Of a stretch of DNA of 64,000 nucleotides, positions 25,701 to 33,534 are shown one piece after another; the first letter of the stretch is position 1; each line of letters starts with the position of its first letter. Position numbers and translations under genes: made by a program. The stretch covers positions 558,001 through 622,000 of the forward strand of contig CAWFXW010000037.1 in NCBI GenBank assembly GCA_963819785.1, given 5' to 3'. Under the pieces are notes generated by a model. That model was not told the origin of the DNA. It saw only the letters and a list, made by a program, of their open reading frames with translations, and did not search any database. The DNA is from Palsa-504 sp963819785. GTDB taxonomy: Bacteria > Actinomycetota > Actinomycetes > Streptosporangiales > Streptosporangiaceae.

Positions 25701-27133
25701 CGGCTGCTCCCTAGCCGGGGCAGCAGCGGCCGGACGGTTCGCCGGCCGGCGCAGCCCTGCCAGACCCCGAGGCTGTATCCGATGTCGTCGAGCAGCCGCG
25801 CGGCGGCATACCGCGCCGGATCCAGGGGCGGCCGCCGGTCCAGCCAGTCCAGCAGGGGCGGCGCCAGGACCAGCGCGGCCAGCGGCCACCGCATCCGGCG
25901 CACGGCGACCGCGGCCGGCAGCGCCACCGGCCACCAGGTCCGGGAGAGGGCGCTGCCCAGCGGCCGGCCCGCGGCCGCCGTCCCGCCTCCGGCCAGCCTG
26001 GCCGCCAGCGGCCAGGCGGTCCCGGTCGCGTGCCACGGCCATTCCTCACCGGTGACCCGGGCCAGGCGGCGGGCGAGCAGCGCGATGCTGGCGCCGGTGC
26101 AGGCGGCGCCGGCCGCCGGGCGGCCCGCGGCGGCTGCCAGCCAGGCCAGGGCGGTCCAGGCGGAGATGTACAGCGGACGCACGGTGCCCGGATGGCGCTG
26201 CTCCAAGATGGCCGCCGAGGTGCCGTAGTCCCTGCGGCGGGCGAACCAGGCGCGCAGCCGCACCCGGTGCTGATGCGGCATGGTGGCGGCAGGCTCGTAG
26301 CGCACCCGCCAGCCGGACGCGGCCAGCCGCCAAACGAAGTCGACGTCCTCCCCGACCCGCATGGTCTCGGTGAAGCCGGTCCCGGCCGCGGCCCGCCGCA
26401 CCACCAGCGCCGCGCCCGGCACGTAGGAGACCCGCGACCCCGGCCGGACGATGCTCTCCCGCACGCCCATGTCCAGGGTCGAACTGGCGCCCTCGTACCT
26501 GGCCAGCCAGCTACGCCCGGGCTCGCTGGGCACGATGCGCGGCGCGACCGCGCCCACCGCCGGATCAGCGAAGTGCGGCAGCAACGCGCCGAGCCAGTCC
26601 GGGCCGGGGACGCAGTCCGAGTCGAGGAACGCCACCAGCGGCGTGTCCGCGCCGGCCAGGCCGGTGTTCCGGGCCGCCCCCGGGCCGCCGTTCACGGCGC
26701 GCCGCAGCACGCGTGCGCCCGCGCCGGCTGCGACCCGCGCCACCTCGGCCGGATCGTGCGAGGCGTCGTCGACCACGACCACGTGGGCCAACTGGACCAG
26801 GCCGGCCAGGCAGCGGGCCAGTTCGACGTGCCGATCGCGGACCGGGATCACCACCGTGACGTCGTCGGCGCTCCAGGCGCAGCCGCCCGGCACGGGATGA
26901 GCGATCCCGGTGTCGAGCAGGCGGCGGGCCAGCGCGCGGGCCCGCGGGTGGTCCGGCACCGGCGTCCCCGACCACCACCCGGCCACCTGCCGCGCGCCGG
27001 ACGGCGTCAGGCGCAGCACCCGAACCGGCGAACCGCCCACCAGCAGCGTTCCCCCGGCTAGGATCCGCGCGCCCGGATCGCGGCGCAAACCCAGCCCAGC
27101 GGGAGCCAGGGCGCGATCAGGATCGTGGGTCAA
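25637..27133 (-). CDS. mftF: Mycofactocin glycosyltransferase MftF
   Basis: About 498 residues. The N-terminus has LLVGGSPVRVLRLTPSGARQV, the MftF PqqD-like/RRE-like start; a GT2 domain follows with VTVVIPVRDR, VVVDDASHD, AARNTGLAGADTPLVAFLDSD (DxD) and GEDVDFVWRLAASGWRVRYEP, then hydrophobic C-terminal helices and a final LLDDIGYSLGVWQGC block. MftF adds a beta-1,4-linked glucose chain to mycofactocin. The start is TTG at 27133: TTGA overlaps the mftC stop, the normal operon coupling, and no ATG/GTG fits before the conserved N-terminus. Its end overlaps mftD by 64 bases. Confidence 0.85.
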   Translation of the reverse strand: MTHDPDRALAPAGLGLRRDPGARILAGGTLLVGGSPVRVLRLTPSGARQVAGWWSGTPVPDHPRARALARRLLDTGIAHPVPGGCAWSADDVTVVIPVRDRHVELARCLAGLVQLAHVVVVDDASHDPAEVARVAAGAGARVLRRAVNGGPGAARNTGLAGADTPLVAFLDSDCVPGPDWLGALLPHFADPAVGAVAPRIVPSEPGRSWLARYEGASSTLDMGVRESIVRPGSRVSYVPGAALVVRRAAAGTGFTETMRVGEDVDFVWRLAASGWRVRYEPAATMPHQHRVRLRAWFARRRDYGTSAAILEQRHPGTVRPLYISAWTALAWLAAAAGRPAAGAACTGASIALLARRLARVTGEEWPWHATGTAWPLAARLAGGGTAAAGRPLGSALSRTWWPVALPAAVAVRRMRWPLAALVLAPPLLDWLDRRPPLDPARYAAARLLDDIGYSLGVWQGCAGRRTVRPLLPRLGSSRHLDMPREKSAGTMTSSGDRS

Positions 27134-27167
27134 AACCCACGCCCCGGCAGGGGTAACGACCCACGAT
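27121..27167. repeat. 47-base palindromic element, copy B, at the mftC/mftF junction
   Basis: ATCGTGGGT (27122-27130) pairs with ACCCACGAT (27159-27167) around a 28-base loop. The sequence is closely related to the element at 7454-7500. It spans the mftC stop and mftF start, so both proteins carry sequence encoded by it. Confidence 0.55.
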
Positions 27168-28749
27168 GATGATTCGGGGCGGGGTAGCCGGACAGAGGGT
27201 TCTCGTCGCAGGCGCGCTGCGGCGGGCGGCGGCCGATCGTCACCGGCACGACGCGGTGCGAGTGGTCGGCGGCCGGCCGGGGCGGTCTCGCGTCGCCCGG
27301 CCGGATCACCGCCAGGGCCGCCTCGCCGTGACCTTGCACGCACTCCGGGTCCGGTCCGTCGAGCGGCAGGCCGGTGAAGAACTTGGCCGCCATGCATCCG
27401 CCGCGGCACGAATCGAACGCCCCGCAGGAACGGCAGGCTCCTCCGCTCTGCGGCTCGCGGAGGTCGGCGAACAGCGCCGACTCATGCCACACGGTTTCGA
27501 AGCCGCCCGGCTGGCGAACGTTCCCGGCCAGGAAGTTCTCGTGGATGGCGAACGGGCAGGCATACACGTCGCCGACGGGGTCGATGAGGCAGACCACGCG
27601 GCCCGCCCCGCACATGTTCAGCCCGGGCAGCGGCTTCCCGTAGGGCGACAGGTGGAAGAACGAGTCGCCGGTCAGCACCTGCTCGCCGTGTGCGGCCAGC
27701 CAGTCGTAGAGGTCCCGCTGCTGGCCGGCGGTCGGGTGCAGTTCGGGCCACACGTCGGCGCCGCGGCCGGACGGGCGCAGCCGGGTCAGCCGCAGCTGCG
27801 CGCCGTGTTCATCGGCAAGCTGCTTGAACGCGTCGAGCTGCGAGACGTTGTGCCTGGTCACCACCACGGAGACCTTGAAACCGCGGAATCCGGCCGCGGC
27901 CAGGTTGGCCATGGCCCGGGCGGCCGTCTCGTAGGATCCCGGCCCGCGCACCGCGTCGTTGACCTCCGCGGTGGCCCCGTCCAGCGAGATCTGCACGTCG
28001 ATGTAGTCGCTGGCGGCCAGCCTGCGGGCGGCCGCGGCGTCGAGCTTGATCCCGTTGGTGGAGAACTTGACCCCGACCTGGTGGGCGGTGGCATAGTCGA
28101 CCAGTTTCCAGAAGTCCGGGCGCACGGTCGGCTCGCCGCCGCCGATGTTGACGTAGAACACCTGCATGCGCTGCAGCGTGTCGATGACCGCCCGGCACTC
28201 GGCAGTAGTCAGCTCACGCGGGTCCCGGCGACCCGAGCTGGACAGGCAGTGCACGCATGCCAGATTGCAGGCGTACGTGAGTTCCCAGGTCAGGCATATC
28301 GGTGAACTGAGCCCTAGCTCGAACATGTCGGTTAGCTTTCCGGGGTGACGCCCGGCTAGCTTTCCGGGGTGACGCCCGGCGCGGCCGGTGTGCCCGGCGC
28401 GGCCGGTGTCCTCGCCGGCTGTCCTGCGGAACGCCGGCGGCGACACCGGCTCGGCCGTGCGGCGCTGAGCGGGGACGATCATGTTCGAGCTGGCCAGAGT
28501 CGCTAGCGCACGCCCGTAGGTCACTAGCTCGGACTCGGGAACGCCGGCCGCGGCGCAGGCGGCTCTGGCTGTCGGCTCATCCGCCAGCTTCTCGAGGATC
28601 CTGAGGAGGGTGGGGGTTTTGAGGAAGGAGAGGTTGCGGGTGGTGAAGTGGTAGAGCATGGCGCCGAAGGGCTCCGGGCGGACAGCCGCACGATCATCGA
28701 GACGCCAGGGGCGGTCGAGATCGAAGGGCGCCGCTAGGTCAGTAGACAC
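27130..28749 (-). CDS. mftBC: Mycofactocin MftB-MftC fusion: RRE chaperone joined to radical SAM maturase
   Basis: 539 residues in one uninterrupted frame. Residues 1-~95 are MftB (PFDLDRPWRLDDRAAVRPEPFG, LSFLKTPTLLRILEKL), the PqqD-like peptide chaperone. A low-complexity linker (~96-140) follows. From M142 it is MftC: FELGLSSPICLTWELTYACN, radical SAM cysteines C161-x3-C165-x2-C168, NIGGGEPT, and SPASM cysteines in the C-terminus (CRSCGAFDSCRGGCMAAKF). MftC decarboxylates and cyclises the MftA Val-Tyr end. The usual C-terminus ACDENPL is extended ~20 residues by the palindromic element. GTG 28749 overlaps mftA by 11 bases. MftB and MftC are separate proteins in mycobacteria. Confidence 0.9.
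   Translation of the reverse strand: MSTDLAAPFDLDRPWRLDDRAAVRPEPFGAMLYHFTTRNLSFLKTPTLLRILEKLADEPTARAACAAAGVPESELVTYGRALATLASSNMIVPAQRRTAEPVSPPAFRRTAGEDTGRAGHTGRAGRHPGKLAGRHPGKLTDMFELGLSSPICLTWELTYACNLACVHCLSSSGRRDPRELTTAECRAVIDTLQRMQVFYVNIGGGEPTVRPDFWKLVDYATAHQVGVKFSTNGIKLDAAAARRLAASDYIDVQISLDGATAEVNDAVRGPGSYETAARAMANLAAAGFRGFKVSVVVTRHNVSQLDAFKQLADEHGAQLRLTRLRPSGRGADVWPELHPTAGQQRDLYDWLAAHGEQVLTGDSFFHLSPYGKPLPGLNMCGAGRVVCLIDPVGDVYACPFAIHENFLAGNVRQPGGFETVWHESALFADLREPQSGGACRSCGAFDSCRGGCMAAKFFTGLPLDGPDPECVQGHGEAALAVIRPGDARPPRPAADHSHRVVPVTIGRRPPQRACDENPLSGYPAPNHHRGSLPLPGRGF
28333..28380. repeat. mftBC: Two 24-base tandem repeats in the mftB-mftC linker
   Basis: TAGCTTTCCGGGGTGACGCC plus four more bases is repeated exactly at 28333-28356 and 28357-28380, encoding AGRHPGKL twice on the minus strand. 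An imperfect pair starting GCGGCCGGTGT follows at 28381 and 28399. In-frame duplication has lengthened the linker. Confidence 0.8.
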
Positions 28750-28858
28750 CGCACATGCCGTCGATTGAGACCTCTTCGACCAGGAGTTCCTCGGTGGCTA
28801 GCGGGTCGGACTGGTCGTGGTCAGCCGTGGTGGGGGCGACGGTTACGGGGTCGTTCAC
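28739..28858 (-). CDS. mftA: Mycofactocin precursor peptide MftA
   Basis: 39 residues from GTG 28858, with AGGAGG five bases upstream. The acidic leader (LATEELLVEEVS) ends in the invariant core IDGMCGVY, whose last Val-Tyr pair is the substrate of MftC. This C-terminus is diagnostic of MftA. The gene's stop overlaps the start of the mftB-mftC fusion by 11 bases. Confidence 0.95.
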   Translation of the reverse strand: MNDPVTVAPTTADHDQSDPLATEELLVEEVSIDGMCGVY

Positions 28859-28876
28859 GAGCACCTCCTGGTGTTA

Positions 28877-28912
28877 TGGCACTGGGTGCCAGCGTAACGG
28901 CACCAAGTGCCA
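28877..28912. promoter_or_regulatory. Two MftR-type operators between mftA and mftR
   Basis: TGGCACTGGGTGCCA (28877-28891) and GGCACCAAGTGCCA (28899-28912) share the palindrome GGCAC-N3-GTGCC, with centres 21 bases apart, that is on the same face of the helix. They lie in the divergent promoter region of mftA and the TetR gene mftR, where binding by MftR is expected. Confidence 0.65.
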
Positions 28913-28977
28913 GTGATCAAGGCTCCCGGACGGCGCCAGACGTAGGATTGCCCACGACGGCCGGCCGGATCAGCGGG

Positions 28978-29625
28978 ATGGTGGCGGGAACGATGTCAGC
29001 GGCGGTGGCGCCGGGCGACCAGCCCGATGGCGGCGACCAGCCAGGGGCCCAGCCCGGGCGCCGGCGAGTGACCTCCCAGGCCGAGCTCGAGCACATCGCG
29101 TTCGACCTATTCGAGGCGAACGGGTTCGAGCAGACCACGGTCGAGGACATCGCGACGGCCGCGGGCATCGGGCGCCGGACGTTCTTCCGTTACTTTCCCT
29201 CCAAGAACGACATCCCGTGGGGCATGTTCGAGCTGGAGCTCGAGCGCATGCGGGCCCGCCTCAAGGCCTGCCCACGCGACGTCCACCTGATGGATGCCAT
29301 CCGGGTGGCCCTGGTGGACTTCAACCGGGTCGAGCCCGCGCAGATCCCCCGGCACCGGCGGCGGATGGAGCTCATCCTCCGCGTGCCGGCCCTGCTCGCC
29401 CACTCCACCCTGCGGTTCGCCGCCTGGCGTGAGGTGATCGCCGAATTCGTCGCCGATCGCACCGGCCAGCGGCCGGATGCCCTCGCACCCCAGGCCATCG
29501 CGCACGCCGTCCTCGGCGTGGCCGTGGCCGCCTACGAGCAATGGCTCGACGACGAAGACGCCGAGCTTGGCCTCCTGCTCGACGCCGCGATGCACGAACT
29601 CGGTGCCGCCTTCGCCCGGCCCTGA
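28978..29625 (+). CDS. mftR: TetR-family mycofactocin regulator MftR
   Basis: About 215 residues if started at ATG 28978 (ATG 28993 is possible). The DNA-binding domain reads RRRVTSQAELEHIAFDLFEANGFEQTTVEDIATAAGIGRRTFFRYFPSKNDIPW, a textbook TetR helix-turn-helix, and the C-terminal ligand-binding domain is all helical. It diverges from mftA with two palindromic operators between. In Mycobacterium MftR represses the mft genes and is released by acyl-CoA; the same role is inferred here from position and family. Any N-terminal extension before the ATG would cross the operators. Confidence 0.85.
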   Translation: MVAGTMSAAVAPGDQPDGGDQPGAQPGRRRVTSQAELEHIAFDLFEANGFEQTTVEDIATAAGIGRRTFFRYFPSKNDIPWGMFELELERMRARLKACPRDVHLMDAIRVALVDFNRVEPAQIPRHRRRMELILRVPALLAHSTLRFAAWREVIAEFVADRTGQRPDALAPQAIAHAVLGVAVAAYEQWLDDEDAELGLLLDAAMHELGAAFARP

Positions 29626-29640
29626 AAGTAGCATGACCGC

Positions 29641-29721
29641 ATGCCGGACGCGCCTACCTCCGAGCTGGCCGCCCCCGAAATGGCTCCATCCGAGTTGTCC
29701 GTTGAACGGAGACGAGCGTGA
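29641..29721 (+). CDS. Possible 26-residue leader peptide overlapping the SDR gene
   Basis: ATG 29641 opens a 26-codon frame ending ERRRA, whose TGA overlaps the GTG of the SDR gene as GTGA. The peptide has the repeated pattern SELAAPEMAPSEL. The overlap would allow translational coupling, but no clear ribosome site precedes it and it may be chance. Confidence 0.25.
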   Translation: MPDAPTSELAAPEMAPSELSVERRRA

Positions 29722-30497
29722 CGGAACGGCTGGCCGTGGTCACGGGAGCGGCGCGCGGGATCGGGGCCGCGGTGGCCAGGCGGCTGGCCGGCGACGGCTG
29801 GTCACTGCTGCTGGTGGACGCGTGCGCGCCGCAGCCGCCCGCGGACTACCCGATGCCCGCACCCGAGGATCTGGCCGCGATCGCTCGGGACTGTGCCGTG
29901 GCCGGGGCCGGGGGCGTCGAGGAACTCGTCGCCGACGTGGGTGACGGCTCGATCCGCGACAAGCTGCGGACCCTGCTGGCCGGCCGGGCTCCGGCCGCTG
30001 TCGTCGCGGCGGCTGGGGTGATCCGAGGCGACGCGGCCTGGGCGATACCGGATGACGCGTTCGAGCTGATGCTGCGGGTGAACCTGTCCGGCGTCCGGTA
30101 CCTGGCCGACGCGTGCGTCCCGCCCATGATCGGGACCGGCACCGGCCGGTTCGTCGCGGTCTCCTCGGCGGCCGCGCTGCGCGCCATGCCGGGCCTCTCT
30201 GCTTACTCGGCGGCCAAGGGCGCGGTGGTCGGCTATGTCCGCGCGCTGGCCGCCGACCTGGCCGGTACCGGGGTCACGGCGAACGTCGTCTGCCCCGGCT
30301 CGACCCGCGGCCCCATGCTGGCCGCCAGCGCCGCCGTCTATGACCTGCCCGGCCAGGAGACGTTCGCCGCCCAGGCCCTGCTGCGGCGACTGCTCGAACC
30401 CGGCGAGGTAGCGGCGGCCATCACGTGGCTGTGCGGCCCGGACTCCGGTGCGCTCACCGGCGCGGTCATCCCCGTCGACGCGGGCCTGACCGCCTGA
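29718..30497 (+). CDS. Mycofactocin-coupled short-chain dehydrogenase/reductase
   Basis: 259 residues. The Rossmann motif TGAARGIGAAVARRLAGDG is near the start; a long insert YPMPAPEDLAAIARDC follows the first beta-alpha unit. Catalytic residues lie in VAVSSAAALRAMPGLSAYSAAKGAVVGYVRAL (Ser, Tyr-x3-Lys). The inserted segment between beta2 and alpha3 and the location beside mftR are typical of the SDR families that carry non-exchangeable NAD and pass electrons to mycofactocin. Substrate is probably a secondary alcohol. GTG 29718 with GGAG six bases upstream. Confidence 0.85.
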   Translation: MTERLAVVTGAARGIGAAVARRLAGDGWSLLLVDACAPQPPADYPMPAPEDLAAIARDCAVAGAGGVEELVADVGDGSIRDKLRTLLAGRAPAAVVAAAGVIRGDAAWAIPDDAFELMLRVNLSGVRYLADACVPPMIGTGTGRFVAVSSAAALRAMPGLSAYSAAKGAVVGYVRALAADLAGTGVTANVVCPGSTRGPMLAASAAVYDLPGQETFAAQALLRRLLEPGEVAAAITWLCGPDSGALTGAVIPVDAGLTA

Positions 30498-30512
30498 GCC
30501 CCCGGTATTGAG

Positions 30513-32075
30513 CTACTGCAGGGTGGCCGGGTTTCCGATCGGGTCGCCCGCGTACTCGTGCATGGCGTCCAGGTTGTCGCGGGCCGGGTACCTGGACGCG
30601 GCGGGCCCGTCGGCGAACGCGCGGAGCAGGTTGGCGGTCACCCGCTTGACGAAGGCCGATCCCCGGGCGTTGATGCCGTGCGGGCGGTCGCCGTAGATCG
30701 CTTCCACCCAGCGCATGGTGCCGGAGTTGAACACCCCGGCGCCGCCGGAGTGCGTGTAGTAGGCGGAGTCGCCGAAGCTGCGGTTGCCCTGGCAGACCAG
30801 CGGCGAGTGGGACAGCACCTGGATCGGACGCGGCACCGGGTAGGCCGGGTTGACCCGGTCGTACTCCACGCCGACCAGGTTGGCGAAGCGGGCCCCCTCG
30901 AGCACCCCGGTCCCGGCGAACAGCCAGCTGTCCGGGGCCGCCACCTGGTAGGCCGCGTTGGCCGGGTAACCCTCGTAGATCGTGCCGATCAGCGATGATT
31001 CCGGGTCGGGCGCCGGCGGTTCGCGCCAGTCGCTGGTGACCAGCGCGTTGTCCTTCCCGAACTCCGGATCCTGCGTGTAGCTGGTCTTGTAGCAGATGAC
31101 CACCCGGCCGCCGGCGTCCAGCCTGATCCGCCGGAACATCGCGTTGGCCCCGAGGAAGGCTAGGTTGACGCCCGCGTCCCGGGCCGCGGTCACGTTGGCG
31201 CGTTCGGCCGGCGTCCAGTATTCGTCGTGGCCGCCCGAGATGAACGCGCTGGCCCCGGTCAGCAGGCTCGGATCTGCCGCGATGTCCATGCCGGTCGCGT
31301 AGGCCAGCGGCAGGCCCAGCGACTCGGCCAGCTTGACCAGGTTCCGCTCGTAGGTGAGGAACATGTCCGCGCCGTTCAGGTCGTACGGCCGGTCCAGGCT
31401 GACCGCCAGCGCCCGGTCTCCGTATGACGGGCCCGGTCCCTTATATAGGTCGTAGCCGCCCCAGGTGTTGTAGGCCTGCCAGGTCGAGACGCAGCTCTTG
31501 AGTACCACCTTGCCCGCCGTGCTGGCCGAGCGGACCGTCACCGGTACGTACCGCTGCGCGCCGGAGTCCGCGTCCAGCCGGAGCAGGTACGCACCCGCGG
31601 GCCAGTCGTCGGTCGGGATCTCCACGACCGGATCCCAGGCGGTCTGCACGGTGTTGGTCGACGCGGTCAGGCCCGGGGCGTTCTGCCGGTGGCCGCGCAG
31701 CGGGCCGGACTTCCAGACCTGCCGGGCGCCGTCTCCGCGGTACCAGCCCATCCGGAAGGCGCGGACCCGGAAGCCCGGTGCCGTGGTCGACACGAACAGC
31801 GGGAACGACTGCCCGGTCAGCACGCTGGCCGCGCCCGTGTACCCCATGATCGCGTCGGCCGCGCCCAGGTGCCGGATCTCCCAGCGCGGATCACCGGGCC
31901 GCGAGTTCTCCGACAGCAACCGCGGCCGGCTGCTGGGCCGGGCGGTGGCGCTGCCCGCGGCGGATCCGGTGCCGCCGCTGGTGCACCCGGCGGCCGCGGC
32001 GGCGATCCCGACCGCGCCCAGGCCGAGGAACGCCCGCCTGCTGGCCCCGCCCTGAGGACTGCTGCCCCGGGTCAT
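30513..32075 (-). CDS. Tat-exported lipoprotein with N,N-dimethylformamidase beta-subunit-like domain
   Basis: 520 residues from ATG 32075. The N-terminus SRRAFLGLGAVGIAAAAAGC combines a twin-arginine motif with a lipobox cysteine. The rest (VSTTAPGFRVRAFRMGWYRGDGARQVWKSG, KSCVSTWQAYNTWGGYDLY, DMFLTYERNLVKLAE, FISGGHDEYWTPAERANV) matches the large-subunit domain of N,N-dimethylformamidase, with a possible metal-binding histidine in GGHDEYW. The true substrate outside the cell is unknown. It converges with the mycofactocin SDR with 15 bases between. Confidence 0.82.
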   Translation of the reverse strand: MTRGSSPQGGASRRAFLGLGAVGIAAAAAGCTSGGTGSAAGSATARPSSRPRLLSENSRPGDPRWEIRHLGAADAIMGYTGAASVLTGQSFPLFVSTTAPGFRVRAFRMGWYRGDGARQVWKSGPLRGHRQNAPGLTASTNTVQTAWDPVVEIPTDDWPAGAYLLRLDADSGAQRYVPVTVRSASTAGKVVLKSCVSTWQAYNTWGGYDLYKGPGPSYGDRALAVSLDRPYDLNGADMFLTYERNLVKLAESLGLPLAYATGMDIAADPSLLTGASAFISGGHDEYWTPAERANVTAARDAGVNLAFLGANAMFRRIRLDAGGRVVICYKTSYTQDPEFGKDNALVTSDWREPPAPDPESSLIGTIYEGYPANAAYQVAAPDSWLFAGTGVLEGARFANLVGVEYDRVNPAYPVPRPIQVLSHSPLVCQGNRSFGDSAYYTHSGGAGVFNSGTMRWVEAIYGDRPHGINARGSAFVKRVTANLLRAFADGPAASRYPARDNLDAMHEYAGDPIGNPATLQ

Positions 32076-32136
32076 GGTCGCCAGGATATGCACCGGCAGC
32101 GCCCGGCGCGGACGCAAGTTGATTACGAGCCGGTGA

Positions 32137-32169
32137 CACCACGGCCCGTTCGGAAAATAAGAGATCGCG
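32137..32169. repeat. Dispersed unit CACCACGG...GATCGCG, copy 1
   Basis: On the minus strand this reads CGCGATCTCTTATTTTCCG followed by AACGGGCCGTGGTG. Almost the same order of blocks (CGCGATCTTT, CCGAACGG, CCGTGGTG) occurs at 52641-52670. It lies in the gap upstream of the DUF1003 gene. Confidence 0.45.
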
Positions 32170-32236
32170 AGGGGAAAGCGGCGTGCGTGCCGGCACCGGT
32201 GAAATCGCGCTACGTTTTCTGGCCAGGAGGATAACC

Positions 32237-32851
32237 ATGACGGAGACAGTCGCACCCGCACCCGCACCCGAGTCGCCGCATCTCACGCGCCCGCGCACCG
32301 ACGCCGCCGCGTTGCGGGCGATCGACGAGGCCAGCAGGCACCTGCACGAGCGGGCCGTGAAGATCCGGGAGTGCCCGGAGCTGCACATGCCCAAGCTCGT
32401 CCTGTCCGCGCACGTGCGCGGGACCAGCATCCTGGACAAGATCGCCGACTGGGTCAACCGGTTCTGCGGCTCCATGTACGTGTTTATCTTCATCACCACC
32501 GGCATCGTGGTCTGGCTGTTCCTCGGCAACATCGTCGGGTTCGACAAGACGCCGTGGCCGCTGCTGCTCGTCATCCTTAACCTGCCGCAGCTGTCGATCA
32601 TGATCTCGCTGCAGGTCAGCGCGAACCGGTCCCAGGCGGCCAGCGACCGCCGGGCCATCGCCGACCACGAGACGCTGATCGCGCTGCACGAGATGTCCAA
32701 GCAGCAGCTCGACATCCTGAACGGCCAGGACCGCGTGCTGGCTATCTTGGACAACTTCGCCAGCAAGGACATGCCGGGCCGGCAGCGCCACATCCAGGAC
32801 TGCGTGGACCAGATCCTGGCCAAGGTGAGTACCGAGCCGGAAGCGGGCTAG
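32237..32851 (+). CDS. DUF1003 membrane protein
   Basis: 204 residues; ATG 32237 with AGGAGG six bases before. HVRGTSILDKIADWVNRFCGSMYVFIFITTGIVVWLFLGNIVGF and the second hydrophobic segment (WPLLLVILNLPQLSIMISLQVSANRSQAASDR) are the DUF1003 core of two helices. The C-terminus is helical and charged. Function of the family is unknown. It is followed 5 bases later by the TMEM175-like gene, so the two may act together in the membrane. Confidence 0.85.
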   Translation: MTETVAPAPAPESPHLTRPRTDAAALRAIDEASRHLHERAVKIRECPELHMPKLVLSAHVRGTSILDKIADWVNRFCGSMYVFIFITTGIVVWLFLGNIVGFDKTPWPLLLVILNLPQLSIMISLQVSANRSQAASDRRAIADHETLIALHEMSKQQLDILNGQDRVLAILDNFASKDMPGRQRHIQDCVDQILAKVSTEPEAG

Positions 32852-32856
32852 CCAGC

Positions 32857-33495
32857 GTGGACCGCTCCAGGCTGGAGGCGTTCAGCGACGGCGTCTTCGC
32901 GGTCGCGATCACGCTGCTCGCCCTCAACCTCACCGTCGAAGGACCCGGACCTGTCCGGCTGCAACACCAACTCTGGGAGCATCGCTGGTCATTCGGCGCC
33001 TATCTCCTTAGCTTCTTCATCATCGGCATCATCTGGGTAAACCACCACGCGGTGATCAGGAGCATCGCAAAGGTAGACCGAACGCTGCTCTTCCTCAACC
33101 TGGTCCTGCTGCTGTTCGTCGTGCTGATCCCGTTCTCCACCGCGACCGCGGCGCAGTACCTGCCGGTCCCGGCAACATCCGCCGGTGCCCAGGAGGACGT
33201 GAAGGTCGCCATGGCCATGTACAGCGCGGTGTTCCTGGGCATGTCGGCCGGCTTCAGCGCGATCTTCGAGTGGACGCTGCACGGCGATCACCGGATCGTG
33301 CCGCTGCCGCCGGAGGCGCACTGGCCCGCGCGACTGCGGTTCGTCGGCGGTAGCGCCGTGTACGTGGTCGCCATCGTGGTCTCGCTGTTCAACGCGATCA
33401 TCGCGTTCGTCCTGATCGCCGTGGTCGCCGTGTACTACATCCTGGAGAACACACCCACCTCCCCCGCCGCCCCTGAAAGTCCGCCGGATCAATAG
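32857..33495 (+). CDS. TMEM175-family (DUF1211) potassium channel-like protein
   Basis: 212 residues, GTG start. RLEAFSDGVFAVAITLLALNLTV carries the FSD motif of TMEM175 channels at the first helix; five to six helices follow. Bacterial members conduct K+ as tetramers. The motif IIGIIWVNHHAVIRSI is also typical. It probably sits in one transcript with the DUF1003 gene, perhaps giving an ion-homeostasis unit. Confidence 0.86.
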   Translation: MDRSRLEAFSDGVFAVAITLLALNLTVEGPGPVRLQHQLWEHRWSFGAYLLSFFIIGIIWVNHHAVIRSIAKVDRTLLFLNLVLLLFVVLIPFSTATAAQYLPVPATSAGAQEDVKVAMAMYSAVFLGMSAGFSAIFEWTLHGDHRIVPLPPEAHWPARLRFVGGSAVYVVAIVVSLFNAIIAFVLIAVVAVYYILENTPTSPAAPESPPDQ

Positions 33496-33534
33496 TTGCC
33501 ATCAAGCAAATGTTTCGCTGTAGACTGGGTTAAC

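Noticed and set aside
29641..29721. Leader peptide before the SDR gene as a certain gene
   Set aside because: Listed only with low confidence: overlap is suggestive, but no ribosome site or conservation can be shown.
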